Positions 1 through 7,248 of a stretch of DNA of 33,885 nt are shown here, piece by piece. The notes under the pieces were generated by a model, which saw only the letters and a list, made by a program, of their open reading frames with translations, was not told the DNA's origin and made no database searches. Origin of the DNA: an uncultured Eubacteriales bacterium (GTDB taxonomy: Bacteria > Bacillota > Clostridia > Oscillospirales > Oscillospiraceae); assembly GCA_900555665.1 (NCBI GenBank), contig USLX01000004.1, forward strand, positions 1 to 33,885, written 5' to 3'. The position numbers were made by a program, and so were the translations under genes. Position 1 is the first letter of the stretch. Every line of letters starts with the position of its first letter.

Positions 1-55
1 TCAACGCAAAAATCCCTCGCTGCCGGTCACATCATGAGTTGGAAGAATACACCCT
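1..55 (-). mobile_element. Partial MITE-like element, one end (copy A)
   Basis: This is one end of the dispersed inverted-repeat element described at 25208-25371, in opposite orientation, running off the left edge of the window. The 20-bp terminal repeat GAGTTGGAAGAATACACCCT lies at 36-55. The inner bases 1-35 match the reverse complement of 25228-25262 with few differences. No transposase is visible. Confidence 0.75.
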
Positions 56-298
56 GGGCGGGCTGGCTGCGGGCTGGCAGGCGCGGCAATCCAATCGGTT
101 GGCGTGGCTTTCGCCGGTTCACAGAGGAGAAACGACGGAGAACGGGGAAGCGGATGGAGCGTCTGCTGTCCGGTTCGACGGAGTCCGGTTTGGTATGGGG
201 CTGCTGCTTTTGCGGGTGAGAGGACGCAGAGCTGCGTTTGGCCCGGTGAGAAGCCATAGCATCTCTTGGCGATTGAGGCGAAGTTTGGAGGAAGACCC
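56..298. other. Intergenic, no gene recognised upstream of cysE
   Basis: The stretch has short open frames but none resembles a known protein. I found no convincing sigma-A promoter. I also saw no T-box leader (no AGGGTGGNACC-type antiterminator motif), which is a common control of cysES operons in Firmicutes. The only recognisable signal is the cysE ribosome binding site GGAGG at 287-291. Confidence 0.5.
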
Positions 299-922
299 TT
301 GCATATTCTGGAAGACATTTGGGCATATAAACGGAACGACCCCGCCGCGCGGAGCGCACTGGAAATTCTGCTGCTCTATAACGGCCTGCACGCGACGATT
401 GATTACCGTATTGCGCACTGGCTGCATGTGCGCGGGCTGCGCTTTCTGGCGCGCGCGATCTCGCAGTGGTCGAAGATGTGGACCGGGATTGAGATTCATC
501 CGGGCGCGAGGATCGGCCGCCGGCTTGTCATCGACCATGGGACGGGGATTGTGATTGGCGAGACCGCTGAGATCGGCGACGACTGCCTGCTCTACCAGGG
601 CGTGACGCTTGGCGGCACGGGCAAGGACGTCGGCAAGCGGCATCCGACGCTCGGCAACAACGTCATGGTCGGCTCCGGCGCAAAGGTGCTCGGGCCGTTT
701 CAGGTCGGCGACAACGCACGCATCGCGGCAAACTCTGTGGTGCTGCGCGAAGTGCCGGAAAACGCGACGGTCGTCGGCGTGCCGGGGCGGATTGTGCGCC
801 TCGCGGGCGAAAAGCTTGACCATATCCACACGCCGGACCCCGTGATGCTGGAGATTGAGGCGCTGAAAGCGCGTGTTGCGCAGCTGGAAGCTGCAAATTT
901 GAAACAAACGGAAGGAGAATGA
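299..922 (+). CDS. cysE: Serine O-acetyltransferase CysE
   Basis: It acetylates L-serine with acetyl-CoA to O-acetylserine, the precursor for cysteine synthase, in the cytoplasm. The 207-residue protein has a helical N-terminus followed by a left-handed hexapeptide-repeat helix from about residue 65. The active-site Asp79-His80 pair lies in IDHGTGIVIGE, and the Gly-rich stretch around GVTLGGTGKD and RHP follows. This is the short Firmicutes form without the long N-terminal extension of the E. coli enzyme. The TTG start at 299 is chosen because GGAGG lies 7 nt upstream; an in-frame TTG at 266 has no such site. The stop overlaps the start region of cysS, so the two are probably translated together, as in the Bacillus gltX-cysE-cysS order. 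Confidence 0.93.
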   Translation: MHILEDIWAYKRNDPAARSALEILLLYNGLHATIDYRIAHWLHVRGLRFLARAISQWSKMWTGIEIHPGARIGRRLVIDHGTGIVIGETAEIGDDCLLYQGVTLGGTGKDVGKRHPTLGNNVMVGSGAKVLGPFQVGDNARIAANSVVLREVPENATVVGVPGRIVRLAGEKLDHIHTPDPVMLEIEALKARVAQLEAANLKQTEGE

Positions 923-924
923 GC

Positions 925-2376
925 ATGTATCTGTACAATTCCGCCACGCATAAAAAGGAAGAATTCAAGACCCACACCCCAAATCACGTCGAGATGTATA
1001 CCTGCGGCCCGACGGTCTATCACTTCGCGCACATCGGCAATCTGCGCTCGTACATCATGGAGGATGTGCTCGAAAAATACCTGCGCTACGCGGGTTACAG
1101 CGTCAATCGCGTGATGAACATTACCGACGTCGGCCATCTGACCTCTGACGCGGACGAGGGCGAGGACAAGATGCTCAAGGGCGCGAAGCGCGAGCACAAG
1201 TCCGTGATGGAAATTGCGAAATTTTATACTGACGCATTCTTTGAAGACTGCCGCAAGCTGAACATCAAGCGACCGGACGTTGTTCAGCCCGCGACGGGCC
1301 TGATTGACGACTATATCAAGATTATCACAAAGCTGCTGGACACCGGGTATGCGTACCTCGCGGGCGGCAACGTCTATTTTGACACCAGCAAGCTCGAGCG
1401 CTATTACGTCTTCAACGACCACAACGAGGAAGATCTCGCCGTCGGCGTCCGCGAGGGCGTTGAGGAGGACACGAACAAGCGCAACAAGAATGATTTTGTG
1501 CTTTGGTTTACAAAGTCCAAATTTGAGGATCAGGCGCTGAAATGGGACTCTCCCTGGGGCGTCGGCTATCCGGGCTGGCACATCGAATGTTCCGGTATTT
1601 CGATGAAGTATAACGGCGAATACCTCGACCTGCACTGCGGCGGCATCGACAATGCCTTCCCGCATCATACGAACGAAATTGCGCAGTCGGAGAGCTATCT
1701 GGGCCATCCGTGGTGCCCGCACTGGTGCCATGTGGCGCATTTGAACACCTCGAGCGGCAAGATGTCCAAATCCAAGGGCGAATTTTTGACGGTTTCGCTG
1801 CTCGAGGAGAAGGGCTATGACCCGCTGGCCTATCGGTTCTTCTGCCTGCAGAGCCATTACCGCAAGGGCCTGGTCTTCAGCTGGGACAATCTCGACAATG
1901 CGGCAGGAACGTTTAAGAAGCTGATTGCAAAGATTGCCGCGCTTGATCCGGCGGAGGCCCCCATCGACGAAGACGCCGTTGCCGCGCTGCGCGAAAAGTT
2001 CCACAAGGCGCTCGGAAATGATCTGAATACCTCGCTTGCCATCACGGCGCTCTACGACGTGCTGAAGTATCAGACGAATGACGCGACGAAGCGGTATCTG
2101 CTGGGCGACTTTGATCAGGTGCTGAGTCTCGACCTTCTGAAGAAGGCCGATGAGGAGCGGAAGAAGCAGGCCGCGGCCAAGGCCACCGGCGGTGACTATT
2201 CCGTCATTGCCGAGGACGGCGCGCCGGACGCGGACGTTGAGGCGCAGATTCGCGCGCGCTATGAGGCGAAGAAGGCAAAGAACTTTGCCGAGGCCGACCG
2301 CATCCGTGACGCGCTGAAGGCGGAGGGGATTGAGATTACCGATGTCCCCGGCGGCGCAAAGTGGAAGCGCTGCTGA
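925..2376 (+). CDS. cysS: Cysteinyl-tRNA synthetase
   Basis: Class I synthetase that charges tRNA-Cys with cysteine. The 483-residue protein has the HIGH-type motif HIGN at about residues 36-39 and the KMSKS loop (GKMSKSKGE) near 280. The expected zinc ligands are present: Cys27 in TCGPTVY, the Cys of HIECSG, and the His pair in FPHHTNE. Length is normal for the family. Two in-frame ATGs compete. The one at 925 is 7 nt from GGAG at 914-917, while the one at 919 is only 1 nt from it, so 925 is preferred. The gene is coupled to cysE and ends just before a strong hairpin. Confidence 0.97.
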   Translation: MYLYNSATHKKEEFKTHTPNHVEMYTCGPTVYHFAHIGNLRSYIMEDVLEKYLRYAGYSVNRVMNITDVGHLTSDADEGEDKMLKGAKREHKSVMEIAKFYTDAFFEDCRKLNIKRPDVVQPATGLIDDYIKIITKLLDTGYAYLAGGNVYFDTSKLERYYVFNDHNEEDLAVGVREGVEEDTNKRNKNDFVLWFTKSKFEDQALKWDSPWGVGYPGWHIECSGISMKYNGEYLDLHCGGIDNAFPHHTNEIAQSESYLGHPWCPHWCHVAHLNTSSGKMSKSKGEFLTVSLLEEKGYDPLAYRFFCLQSHYRKGLVFSWDNLDNAAGTFKKLIAKIAALDPAEAPIDEDAVAALREKFHKALGNDLNTSLAITALYDVLKYQTNDATKRYLLGDFDQVLSLDLLKKADEERKKQAAAKATGGDYSVIAEDGAPDADVEAQIRARYEAKKAKNFAEADRIRDALKAEGIEITDVPGGAKWKRC

Positions 2377-2389
2377 AATCATGACGAAA

Positions 2390-2422
2390 AGCGCCCCGGC
2401 CGGGATTTCCGGCCGGGGCGCT
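2390..2422 (-). terminator. Perfect 14-bp hairpin after cysS, T-run on the minus strand
   Basis: The stem 2390-2403 pairs perfectly with 2409-2422 around a 5-nt loop. The T-run lies on the minus-strand side (AAAA at 2387-2390 on the plus strand), and none follows on the plus strand. It is therefore a canonical intrinsic terminator for leftward transcription. It may also slow or stabilise the cysS transcript from the other side. Confidence 0.6.
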
Positions 2423-2483
2423 GGTGATGTGGCGGTGTTTCCTGCGGTGCTGATGCCTGGGGTGTATCTGATACTGATATTCA

Positions 2484-2620
2484 ATTAAAAACTTTCATTC
2501 ATGGAATGGAAGTTTTTAATAGGAAGATCCTTAGGAGACGAGATTCCGTGATTTTATCAAAATCACGGAATCGGTTACGCCAAAGTCGGAACCTTTCTGA
2601 TGAAAGAATTGAATCAGAAA
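2484..2620. repeat. Run of three AT-rich inverted repeats with equal 21-nt spacers
   Basis: Three consecutive inverted repeats occur: 2484-2500 with 2504-2520 (16 of 17 pairs, 3-nt loop), 2542-2555 with 2559-2572 (14 perfect pairs, 3-nt loop), and 2594-2601 with 2613-2620 (8 perfect pairs, 11-nt loop). The gaps between them are both 21 nt. The stretch is far richer in A+T than its surroundings and carries no credible ORF. It ends about 20 bp before the MITE-like copy B. It could be a structured RNA or a remnant of acquired DNA; its function is unknown. Confidence 0.6.
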
Positions 2621-2639
2621 ATAGTATGAAACTGGCGAA

Positions 2640-2778
2640 GTGACCGGCAGCGAGGAATGTTTGCGCTGAGCAAGACATTTTTTCGCAGGAATACTGACGT
2701 ATTTCAAGGGAAAATGCCGCAGCGCAGTGCGAAAAGGCCCGCTGTCCGGGTGCGTTGGGGGTTGGAAGAATACACCCC
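2640..2778 (+). mobile_element. MITE-like element, copy B, left end missing
   Basis: The stretch from GTGACCGGCAGCGAGGAAT to the terminal repeat GTTGGAAGAATACACCC at 2761-2777 follows the full copy at 25208-25371 over nearly its whole length, with scattered substitutions. The left terminal repeat is absent or badly degraded; the bases before 2640 belong to the AT-rich hairpin run. No coding capacity is seen. Confidence 0.75.
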
Positions 2779-2977
2779 AGGGTTGGGCTGAGCGTGGAGG
2801 TAGATTGCGGCGAAGGGCGATGGTTTACCGGCCCGGCTTTGCGGCGCAAATTTTTTGACGAAACTTGCTGCGCTGGGGGCACGGAAGTTTTCCATTTTGG
2901 GCACGTGGAGCTGCCGTGTGGGGTCTCCGGGACTGGCTGCGCCGAGGGTTGGACAAGGAAGAGGCTTGATTTCAAAT
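2779..2977. other. Intergenic, no gene recognised
   Basis: This joins the element copy to the terminator of the leftward operon. Open frames on both strands resemble no protein family and have no supporting ribosome binding site. I see nothing else here. Confidence 0.4.
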
Positions 2978-2979
2978 GG

Positions 2980-3016
2980 AAAAACGCGCCCGGCCGCGGG
3001 TAGGGCGGCGGGCGCG
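2980..3016 (-). terminator. Intrinsic terminator of the cysteine-desulfidase operon
   Basis: On the minus strand a GC-rich stem (arms 3005-3016 and 2985-2997 on the plus strand, one mismatch or bulge) is followed by five T residues (AAAAA at 2980-2984 on the plus strand). It lies about 50 bp past the stop of the YheO-family gene, as expected for the end of this leftward operon. Confidence 0.75.
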
Positions 3017-3065
3017 TGATGGGAAAACGTGGGATTGAGACGCCGGAAGGAGGCAAGGCCTGCCG

Positions 3066-3758
3066 TCAGCTGACGGCGGTATTTGCGGGGCGGTTTTGCC
3101 GGGCGTCACGCAGATAATTATAGACCGTGGCGCGGGAGACGCCCAGCTTGGATGCAGCAATGTCCACGGCACCCTTGAAGTCGAACAGGCCGGATTGGAT
3201 CATGCGGCCGATGGCAAGCTGGTTCTTTTCCACGGCGGAGAGGCCAGGCTGCTCCTGCGCATAGGCAATGGCCTCGTTGAGCATATGGTCGATCAAAACG
3301 TCGACGGACTCCGGATAGATCTCCCGGATACCGGTGTCCGGTGCGGCGTCCTGTCCGAGGTAGGTGCGCGCAATCTCATAAAACGGCTGCGAAAGGTTCA
3401 TATTAAAGCAGATCATGCCGATCAGGCGATGCCCCTCTCCGCGGATCAGCGAAGTGATGCTGCGGATCTGCTGGCCGCGCGTGCTCATGGACACATAGGG
3501 ACCGACCACATCGGCGGGGTAATCCGTGGTGCCGTTGAGGATGGAGAGCGCGACGTTTGTCAGCGGCGCGCCGACTTCACGGCCGGAGAGCGAGCCATTG
3601 ACAACCTTGATCAGAGAATGGTCATAATCCTCCAACGAGTGGACAACCACCTCGCAATGCGGCCCGACCAGCGCGGCGACGGCATCTGCGATTTTACAGT
3701 ATGCATCCAGAATCGCTCGATCTACGGCGGAAAGTGACATTTTCTGATGATATTCCAT
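3066..3758 (-). CDS. YheO-type PAS/HTH transcriptional regulator
   Basis: Predicted DNA-binding regulator of 230 residues. The N-terminal part (about residues 10-125) fits the YheO-like PAS domain, with the typical stretches GPHCEVVVHSL and NGSLSGREVGAPLT. The C-terminal 60 residues form a helix-turn-helix (GVSRATVYNYLRDAR) like that of DauR/DguR-type regulators. Such proteins often sense small amino-acid-derived ligands and control adjacent amino-acid catabolic genes. It is the last gene of a leftward operon, 41 bp after the ATC-hydrolase-like gene, which makes it the natural candidate to control that operon and the divergent importer. The family call is firm; the ligand is unknown. Confidence 0.88.
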   Translation of the reverse strand: MEYHQKMSLSAVDRAILDAYCKIADAVAALVGPHCEVVVHSLEDYDHSLIKVVNGSLSGREVGAPLTNVALSILNGTTDYPADVVGPYVSMSTRGQQIRSITSLIRGEGHRLIGMICFNMNLSQPFYEIARTYLGQDAAPDTGIREIYPESVDVLIDHMLNEAIAYAQEQPGLSAVEKNQLAIGRMIQSGLFDFKGAVDIAASKLGVSRATVYNYLRDARQNRPANTAVS

Positions 3759-3799
3759 GACGGCGGATGCCTCCCTTTGAAGATGATTGAGATGCGGAG

Positions 3800-4354
3800 T
3801 TACTTTTTGTCGACGTATGTAATCGTCATCCGGCAGGGCTCACCTTCGCCGTCGGCAACGGTGGTCGGGAATTCGATCTTGCAGTGCGTGAACGGATGGA
3901 CGATGGCGTAGTCGCAGGCACCGATCATGTTCCGGCAGAAGCACTTGATCTCTTCCGGCGTTGCGCCGAGCTCGCGGATGGCCTCGCAGTGCGGACAGGC
4001 GGTGAAGAGCTTGACAGCCTTCTTCTCGTCGGCCTCCAGAATCTCCTGCTCGAAGACCAGCATGCCGCCCTTGCTCGTCTGGCCGAGCAGCGCCTCACGC
4101 GGGGTGATGTTGTCTGCGCCGTATTTTTCGGCGATCTGGTTGCCCTGGTAGATACCGAAGTCCCAGGAGCCCTCGCGGATGATCCGCTCGGCGTCTACTT
4201 CGGGATAGAGCTCTTTGATCTTCTTGTAGATGAACCAGACCTGGCGGGCGCGGTCCATATAGGCGCCCTTGACAGCGGCCTTGAAGTCCTCCTGGGAAAT
4301 GGGTTCGCCAAAGTGTTGATCGGCAACGAATTTTTCAATATCGGCTTTGCTCAT
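3800..4354 (-). CDS. L-2-amino-thiazoline-4-carboxylate (ATC) hydrolase-like protein
   Basis: The 184-residue cytoplasmic protein has no signal peptide or membrane segment. The C-terminal third resembles the ATC hydrolase family (Pfam ATC_hydrolase): a CPHC pair at residues 120-123, CFC at 138-140, Cys147-Asp148, and a late TVADGEGEPCRM segment. Seven cysteines fall within the last 65 residues, compatible with metal or redox chemistry. Characterised members open the ring of 2-aminothiazoline-4-carboxylate on the way to L-cysteine, but many relatives are untested. It sits between L-cysteine desulfidase (66-nt gap) and a YheO regulator, which supports a cysteine-related role. The start ATG has GGAGG about 8 nt upstream. 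Family assignment is from memory of motifs, so moderate confidence. Confidence 0.62.
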   Translation of the reverse strand: MSKADIEKFVADQHFGEPISQEDFKAAVKGAYMDRARQVWFIYKKIKELYPEVDAERIIREGSWDFGIYQGNQIAEKYGADNITPREALLGQTSKGGMLVFEQEILEADEKKAVKLFTACPHCEAIRELGATPEEIKCFCRNMIGACDYAIVHPFTHCKIEFPTTVADGEGEPCRMTITYVDKK

Positions 4355-4420
4355 GGGATGTTCCTCCTTATGATGATTCGGTTTGATGCCCCGCGCGCGG
4401 GGCGGCGGGTTGGAACATGC

Positions 4421-5716
4421 TCAGGTGCTGAGCATGACGTCCATGATCTGAACATCCGTGGTGGCCATGCCTTCGCGGGCAATGTGGCCGATGCCGCGGA
4501 TGGTGGCGTCTGCATCATGGCAGACAATTCCGTCGCCCACGGAGTAGGCGCGGCCGACGGTGGCAAGCTGGTGCGCATAGATTGCAGCGTGGAGCCCGGT
4601 GGCGATTTTGGCACCGCAGGAAGGTTTTGCACCGTCGCAGATGATGCCGGCAGTGACGGCGAGGGTATTGGTGATGGTATGGCTGATCTGCTCGAGCGTG
4701 CCGCCCTCAATATAGGTCAGCGCAGCGCCGCTGGAGCAGGTGGCCGAGATGGCACCGCAGAAGGCGGAGAGCTTGCCGATGTAATGCTTCTGATAGATGG
4801 TGAGCAGATTTGAGAAGCAGAGCATGCGCAGAAGCTGCTCCTCGGAATAGCCCTTTTCACGGCAGTAGACGATCCCCGGCACGGAGGAGGAGATGCCCTG
4901 GTTGCCGCTTCCGGAGTTGATCACCACGGGAAGCTCACAGCCGGACATGCGTGCCTCACTGGCTGCGGAGGCCCAGGCCTCCATCTTTTCGTAGACCGTC
5001 GGCTGACGGGCGAGGATGACGTCGCTGTAGTTGACGCCGTATTTCCGATTGAGCCCTTCGCGGGCGATGGCCATATTGAACTCAATCTGTTGGGAGAGAA
5101 TCGGCCGGACAAGCGACAGATCGACGGTGTCGGCATACTCTTTAATCAGGGCCAGGCAGAGCTGATCGCGGAAGATGGCGGTGGCGGAGCTGTCGCCGGT
5201 GCGGCTCTGCTCCCGCGCGTCGAGGATCACAACCTCGTCTGCGCAGGCGTAGACGCAGTTGTCATGCCGGTCCTGCACCTCGACGATGGAGGCATGATGT
5301 TCGCTCCAGGCCTCAACGCGGATATGCAGTGTGTGCGGCGAGCGGAGGTAATAGGTCTGGCAGTCCTTTTGGTGGTATTCGCGTGTGATTTCGGCCTTCT
5401 GCTCGTCTGTAACCTTGGCGAGTACCTGGAGCCCGGCGGAATAGTCGCCCGCCACGGCACCGGCCACTGCCGCAGCCTCGACGCCGAAGAGCGACTGCGT
5501 TCCGGGAATGATGACGGATTTTACATTTTTAATAATGTTGCCGCTGCAGCCCACGCGCAGGCGAAGGAACGGCTCGCCGTCGAGCAGAGTGCGCGCATGT
5601 GCCGCAGCCAGCGCGATGGCGATGGGCTCTGTGCAGCCCATGGCAGGGATGAGCTCCTCCTTTAGAATGGCTGTAAAGCCGAGAATTTGTGTATCATCTA
5701 TCAAAATGGCCACCAA
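4421..5716 (-). CDS. L-cysteine desulfidase (CyuA/CdsB, UPF0597 family)
   Basis: Predicted iron-sulfur enzyme that splits L-cysteine into sulfide and 2-aminoacrylate, which becomes pyruvate and ammonia. The protein of about 431 residues opens with the family signature AMGCTEPIAIALAAA (Cys28). The three C-terminal cysteines that bind the [4Fe-4S] cluster in this family are all visible: TCSSG, IICDGAK and PSCGAK. Length is normal. The start is uncertain: TTG at 5716 or GTG at 5713, neither with a clear Shine-Dalgarno. It is the first gene of the leftward operon, under its own sigma-A promoter. Related family members act as L-serine dehydratases, so serine is an alternative substrate, but the cysteine pattern and neighbours favour cysteine. 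Confidence 0.87.
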   Translation of the reverse strand: MVAILIDDTQILGFTAILKEELIPAMGCTEPIAIALAAAHARTLLDGEPFLRLRVGCSGNIIKNVKSVIIPGTQSLFGVEAAAVAGAVAGDYSAGLQVLAKVTDEQKAEITREYHQKDCQTYYLRSPHTLHIRVEAWSEHHASIVEVQDRHDNCVYACADEVVILDAREQSRTGDSSATAIFRDQLCLALIKEYADTVDLSLVRPILSQQIEFNMAIAREGLNRKYGVNYSDVILARQPTVYEKMEAWASAASEARMSGCELPVVINSGSGNQGISSSVPGIVYCREKGYSEEQLLRMLCFSNLLTIYQKHYIGKLSAFCGAISATCSSGAALTYIEGGTLEQISHTITNTLAVTAGIICDGAKPSCGAKIATGLHAAIYAHQLATVGRAYSVGDGIVCHDADATIRGIGHIAREGMATTDVQIMDVMLST

Positions 5717-5741
5717 CTTTCGAGGTTTATTTTACATATTC

Positions 5742-5770
5742 AACATAACACAGGGTAAAAAATTAGTCAA
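5742..5770 (-). promoter_or_regulatory. Sigma-A promoter of the desulfidase operon
   Basis: Read on the minus strand: -35 TTGACT (plus 5765-5770), 17-bp spacer, -10 TATGTT (plus 5742-5747). Predicted transcription start is near 5735, giving a leader of only about 20 nt. The -35 lies 8 bp from the -35 of the opposing livJ promoter. Confidence 0.75.
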
Positions 5771-5778
5771 GATGATTA

Positions 5779-5807
5779 TTGAAAAAATTTAATAATTATT
5801 ATATAAT
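5779..5807 (+). promoter_or_regulatory. Sigma-A promoter of the importer operon (livJ)
   Basis: -35 TTGAAA at 5779-5784, 17-bp spacer, perfect -10 TATAAT at 5802-5807. The spacer holds the palindrome AATAATTATT (5791-5800), and an imperfect inverted repeat TCAA/TTGA spans the two opposing -35 boxes (5767-5782). Either could be an operator. The transcribed leader contains a small perfect hairpin at 5829-5843. Confidence 0.85.
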
Positions 5808-5865
5808 CTGTCTAGCGATGAAAAGCAAGGACTCTTTGAGTCCGAAACGTGAAAGGAGAAATCAT

Positions 5866-7110
5866 ATGAAAAAGTTAGTCGCATTGTTTCTCGCACTGAT
5901 CCTGGCGCTTGGCTGCCTGGCAGGCTGTGCTTCCAAGGCAGACCCGGCCGCCAACGACACCGCCAAGACCGACACCGCTGACACCGAAAAGAAAGAAGAC
6001 ACCGCCGATACCGCCGACACCGCTTCCTCCGACGCGGAGGAGACTCCTGCCGCCACCGGCGAGCCCATCAAGATCGCCTACATCGGCCCGCTGACCGGCA
6101 ACTATGAGACCTACGGCCGTCATCAGCGCCAGGCCATCGAGCTGGCTGTTGAGAACGTGAACGCGAACGGCGGCATCAACGGCTCCATGGTCGAGGTCGA
6201 ATGGAACGATGACAAGTCCGACCCCAACGAAACCACCAACCTGGCCTACAAGGTCTGCGATGAGACCGACGTGCTGACGGTCTTCGGCCCGTTCACCACG
6301 ACCTCCGCGCTGGCTACAGTCGATATCTTTGTCGACGCGCAGATCCCCGTCTGCTCCGGTTCCGTCTCCAATGCGGACTGGTCCGGCCTGGGCGAGGGCC
6401 GCTTCTTCCGCGGCGACTCCACCACCAAGCAGATGTGCACCTACTTCGCCGATTTCATCATCGACGATATGGGCCTGACGAAGGTCGCCATGTACTACGA
6501 ACAGAGCGACTGGGGCCAGGGCATGTACGACGAATTCAAGGCTGCGTTTGAAGATCGCGGCGGCGAGCTGGTCTACGCGGACATGTTCCAGGTCGACCAG
6601 AAGGACTTTAATGCGTCCCTGTCCAAGTTCAAGCAGATCGACGATGACTATGAGCTGTTCATGCTGGTGGCCCACCTGAACGAGGCATCCCTGCTCGTCA
6701 ACCAGATGCGCAAACTCGGCATCGACAAGCAGATCCTCTCCAACAACTCCCTGCAGGATCAGGTTTACGTCGACAACGTCGGTGAGAACTGCGAAGGCCA
6801 GATCCTTCTGTCCTACTTCGGCGCATCGGGCAACACCCCTGAGTTCGAAGCATGGAAGGAAGCCTACGAGTCCAAGTATGGTGAGCCCATTGACAGCCAC
6901 GCCTTCAACTCCACCGATCTCATCCAGGTCATGTTCGAGGCCATGCGCCACTCCGGCAACGACCGCGAGAAGTTTGTGGAAGAGATGCACAAGATCAAGG
7001 ACTTCCAGGGCCTGACCGCCAAGATCACGATGGAAGAGAACGGCGACATGAACAAGCCGTTCAGCGCCTTCGAGATCGTCAACGGCGAGTTTGTTGCCTG
7101 GCAGAAGTAA
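5866..7110 (+). CDS. LIV-type ABC transporter substrate-binding lipoprotein
   Basis: Extracellular lipid-anchored receptor of a branched-chain-amino-acid-type importer. The 414-residue precursor has a signal peptide ending in lipobox LAGC (cysteine near residue 20). An acidic low-complexity linker of about 45 residues rich in Thr-Ala-Asp follows. The mature Peripla_BP_6 fold starts at IKIAYIGPLTGNYETYGRHQ, with the family stretch AVENVNANGGING. ATG at 5866 is chosen for the AAGGAG site just upstream; an earlier in-frame ATG at 5779 lies inside the promoter. It is the first gene of the operon and is followed by an attenuator-like terminator, so it is probably made in excess over the permeases. 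Ligand specificity cannot be read from sequence: leucine-type, other amino acids and amides all use this family. Confidence 0.92.
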   Translation: MKKLVALFLALILALGCLAGCASKADPAANDTAKTDTADTEKKEDTADTADTASSDAEETPAATGEPIKIAYIGPLTGNYETYGRHQRQAIELAVENVNANGGINGSMVEVEWNDDKSDPNETTNLAYKVCDETDVLTVFGPFTTTSALATVDIFVDAQIPVCSGSVSNADWSGLGEGRFFRGDSTTKQMCTYFADFIIDDMGLTKVAMYYEQSDWGQGMYDEFKAAFEDRGGELVYADMFQVDQKDFNASLSKFKQIDDDYELFMLVAHLNEASLLVNQMRKLGIDKQILSNNSLQDQVYVDNVGENCEGQILLSYFGASGNTPEFEAWKEAYESKYGEPIDSHAFNSTDLIQVMFEAMRHSGNDREKFVEEMHKIKDFQGLTAKITMEENGDMNKPFSAFEIVNGEFVAWQK

Positions 7111-7170
7111 GCAGAAACATCAGTAAGCAAGATTCCTGCTGTTTCGTAGTCTGTAAAAGCCGAGTTGGCA

Positions 7171-7199
7171 GGGGGCTGCGGTCTTCGCGGCCCCCTTTT
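7171..7199 (+). terminator. Intercistronic terminator or attenuator between receptor and permease genes
   Basis: A 10-bp GC-rich stem (7171-7180 with 7186-7195, one G-T pair, 5-nt loop) is followed by TTTT. Placed between the receptor gene and the permease genes, it probably lets only part of transcription proceed, which raises receptor over membrane components. Confidence 0.8.
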
Positions 7200-7248
7200 C
7201 CTTTCGCGTAGCCTTCTCAGTTCCCATCCAGTTTATTTGGAGGATCAT

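Noticed and set aside
1..298. T-box leader controlling cysES
   Set aside because: No antiterminator T-box motif, specifier arrangement or terminator was found before cysE.
700..2484. Long minus-strand open frame opposite cysE-cysS
   Set aside because: Shadow of cysS; no recognisable domain or ribosome binding site.
2484..2620. CRISPR array
   Set aside because: The three inverted repeats have equal gaps but differ in sequence; there are no identical direct repeats and no cas genes.
2499..3056. Minus-strand frame of 185 residues between cysS and the YheO gene
   Set aside because: Runs through hairpins, the mobile element copy and the operon terminator; low-complexity Pro/Ser-rich translation without homology.
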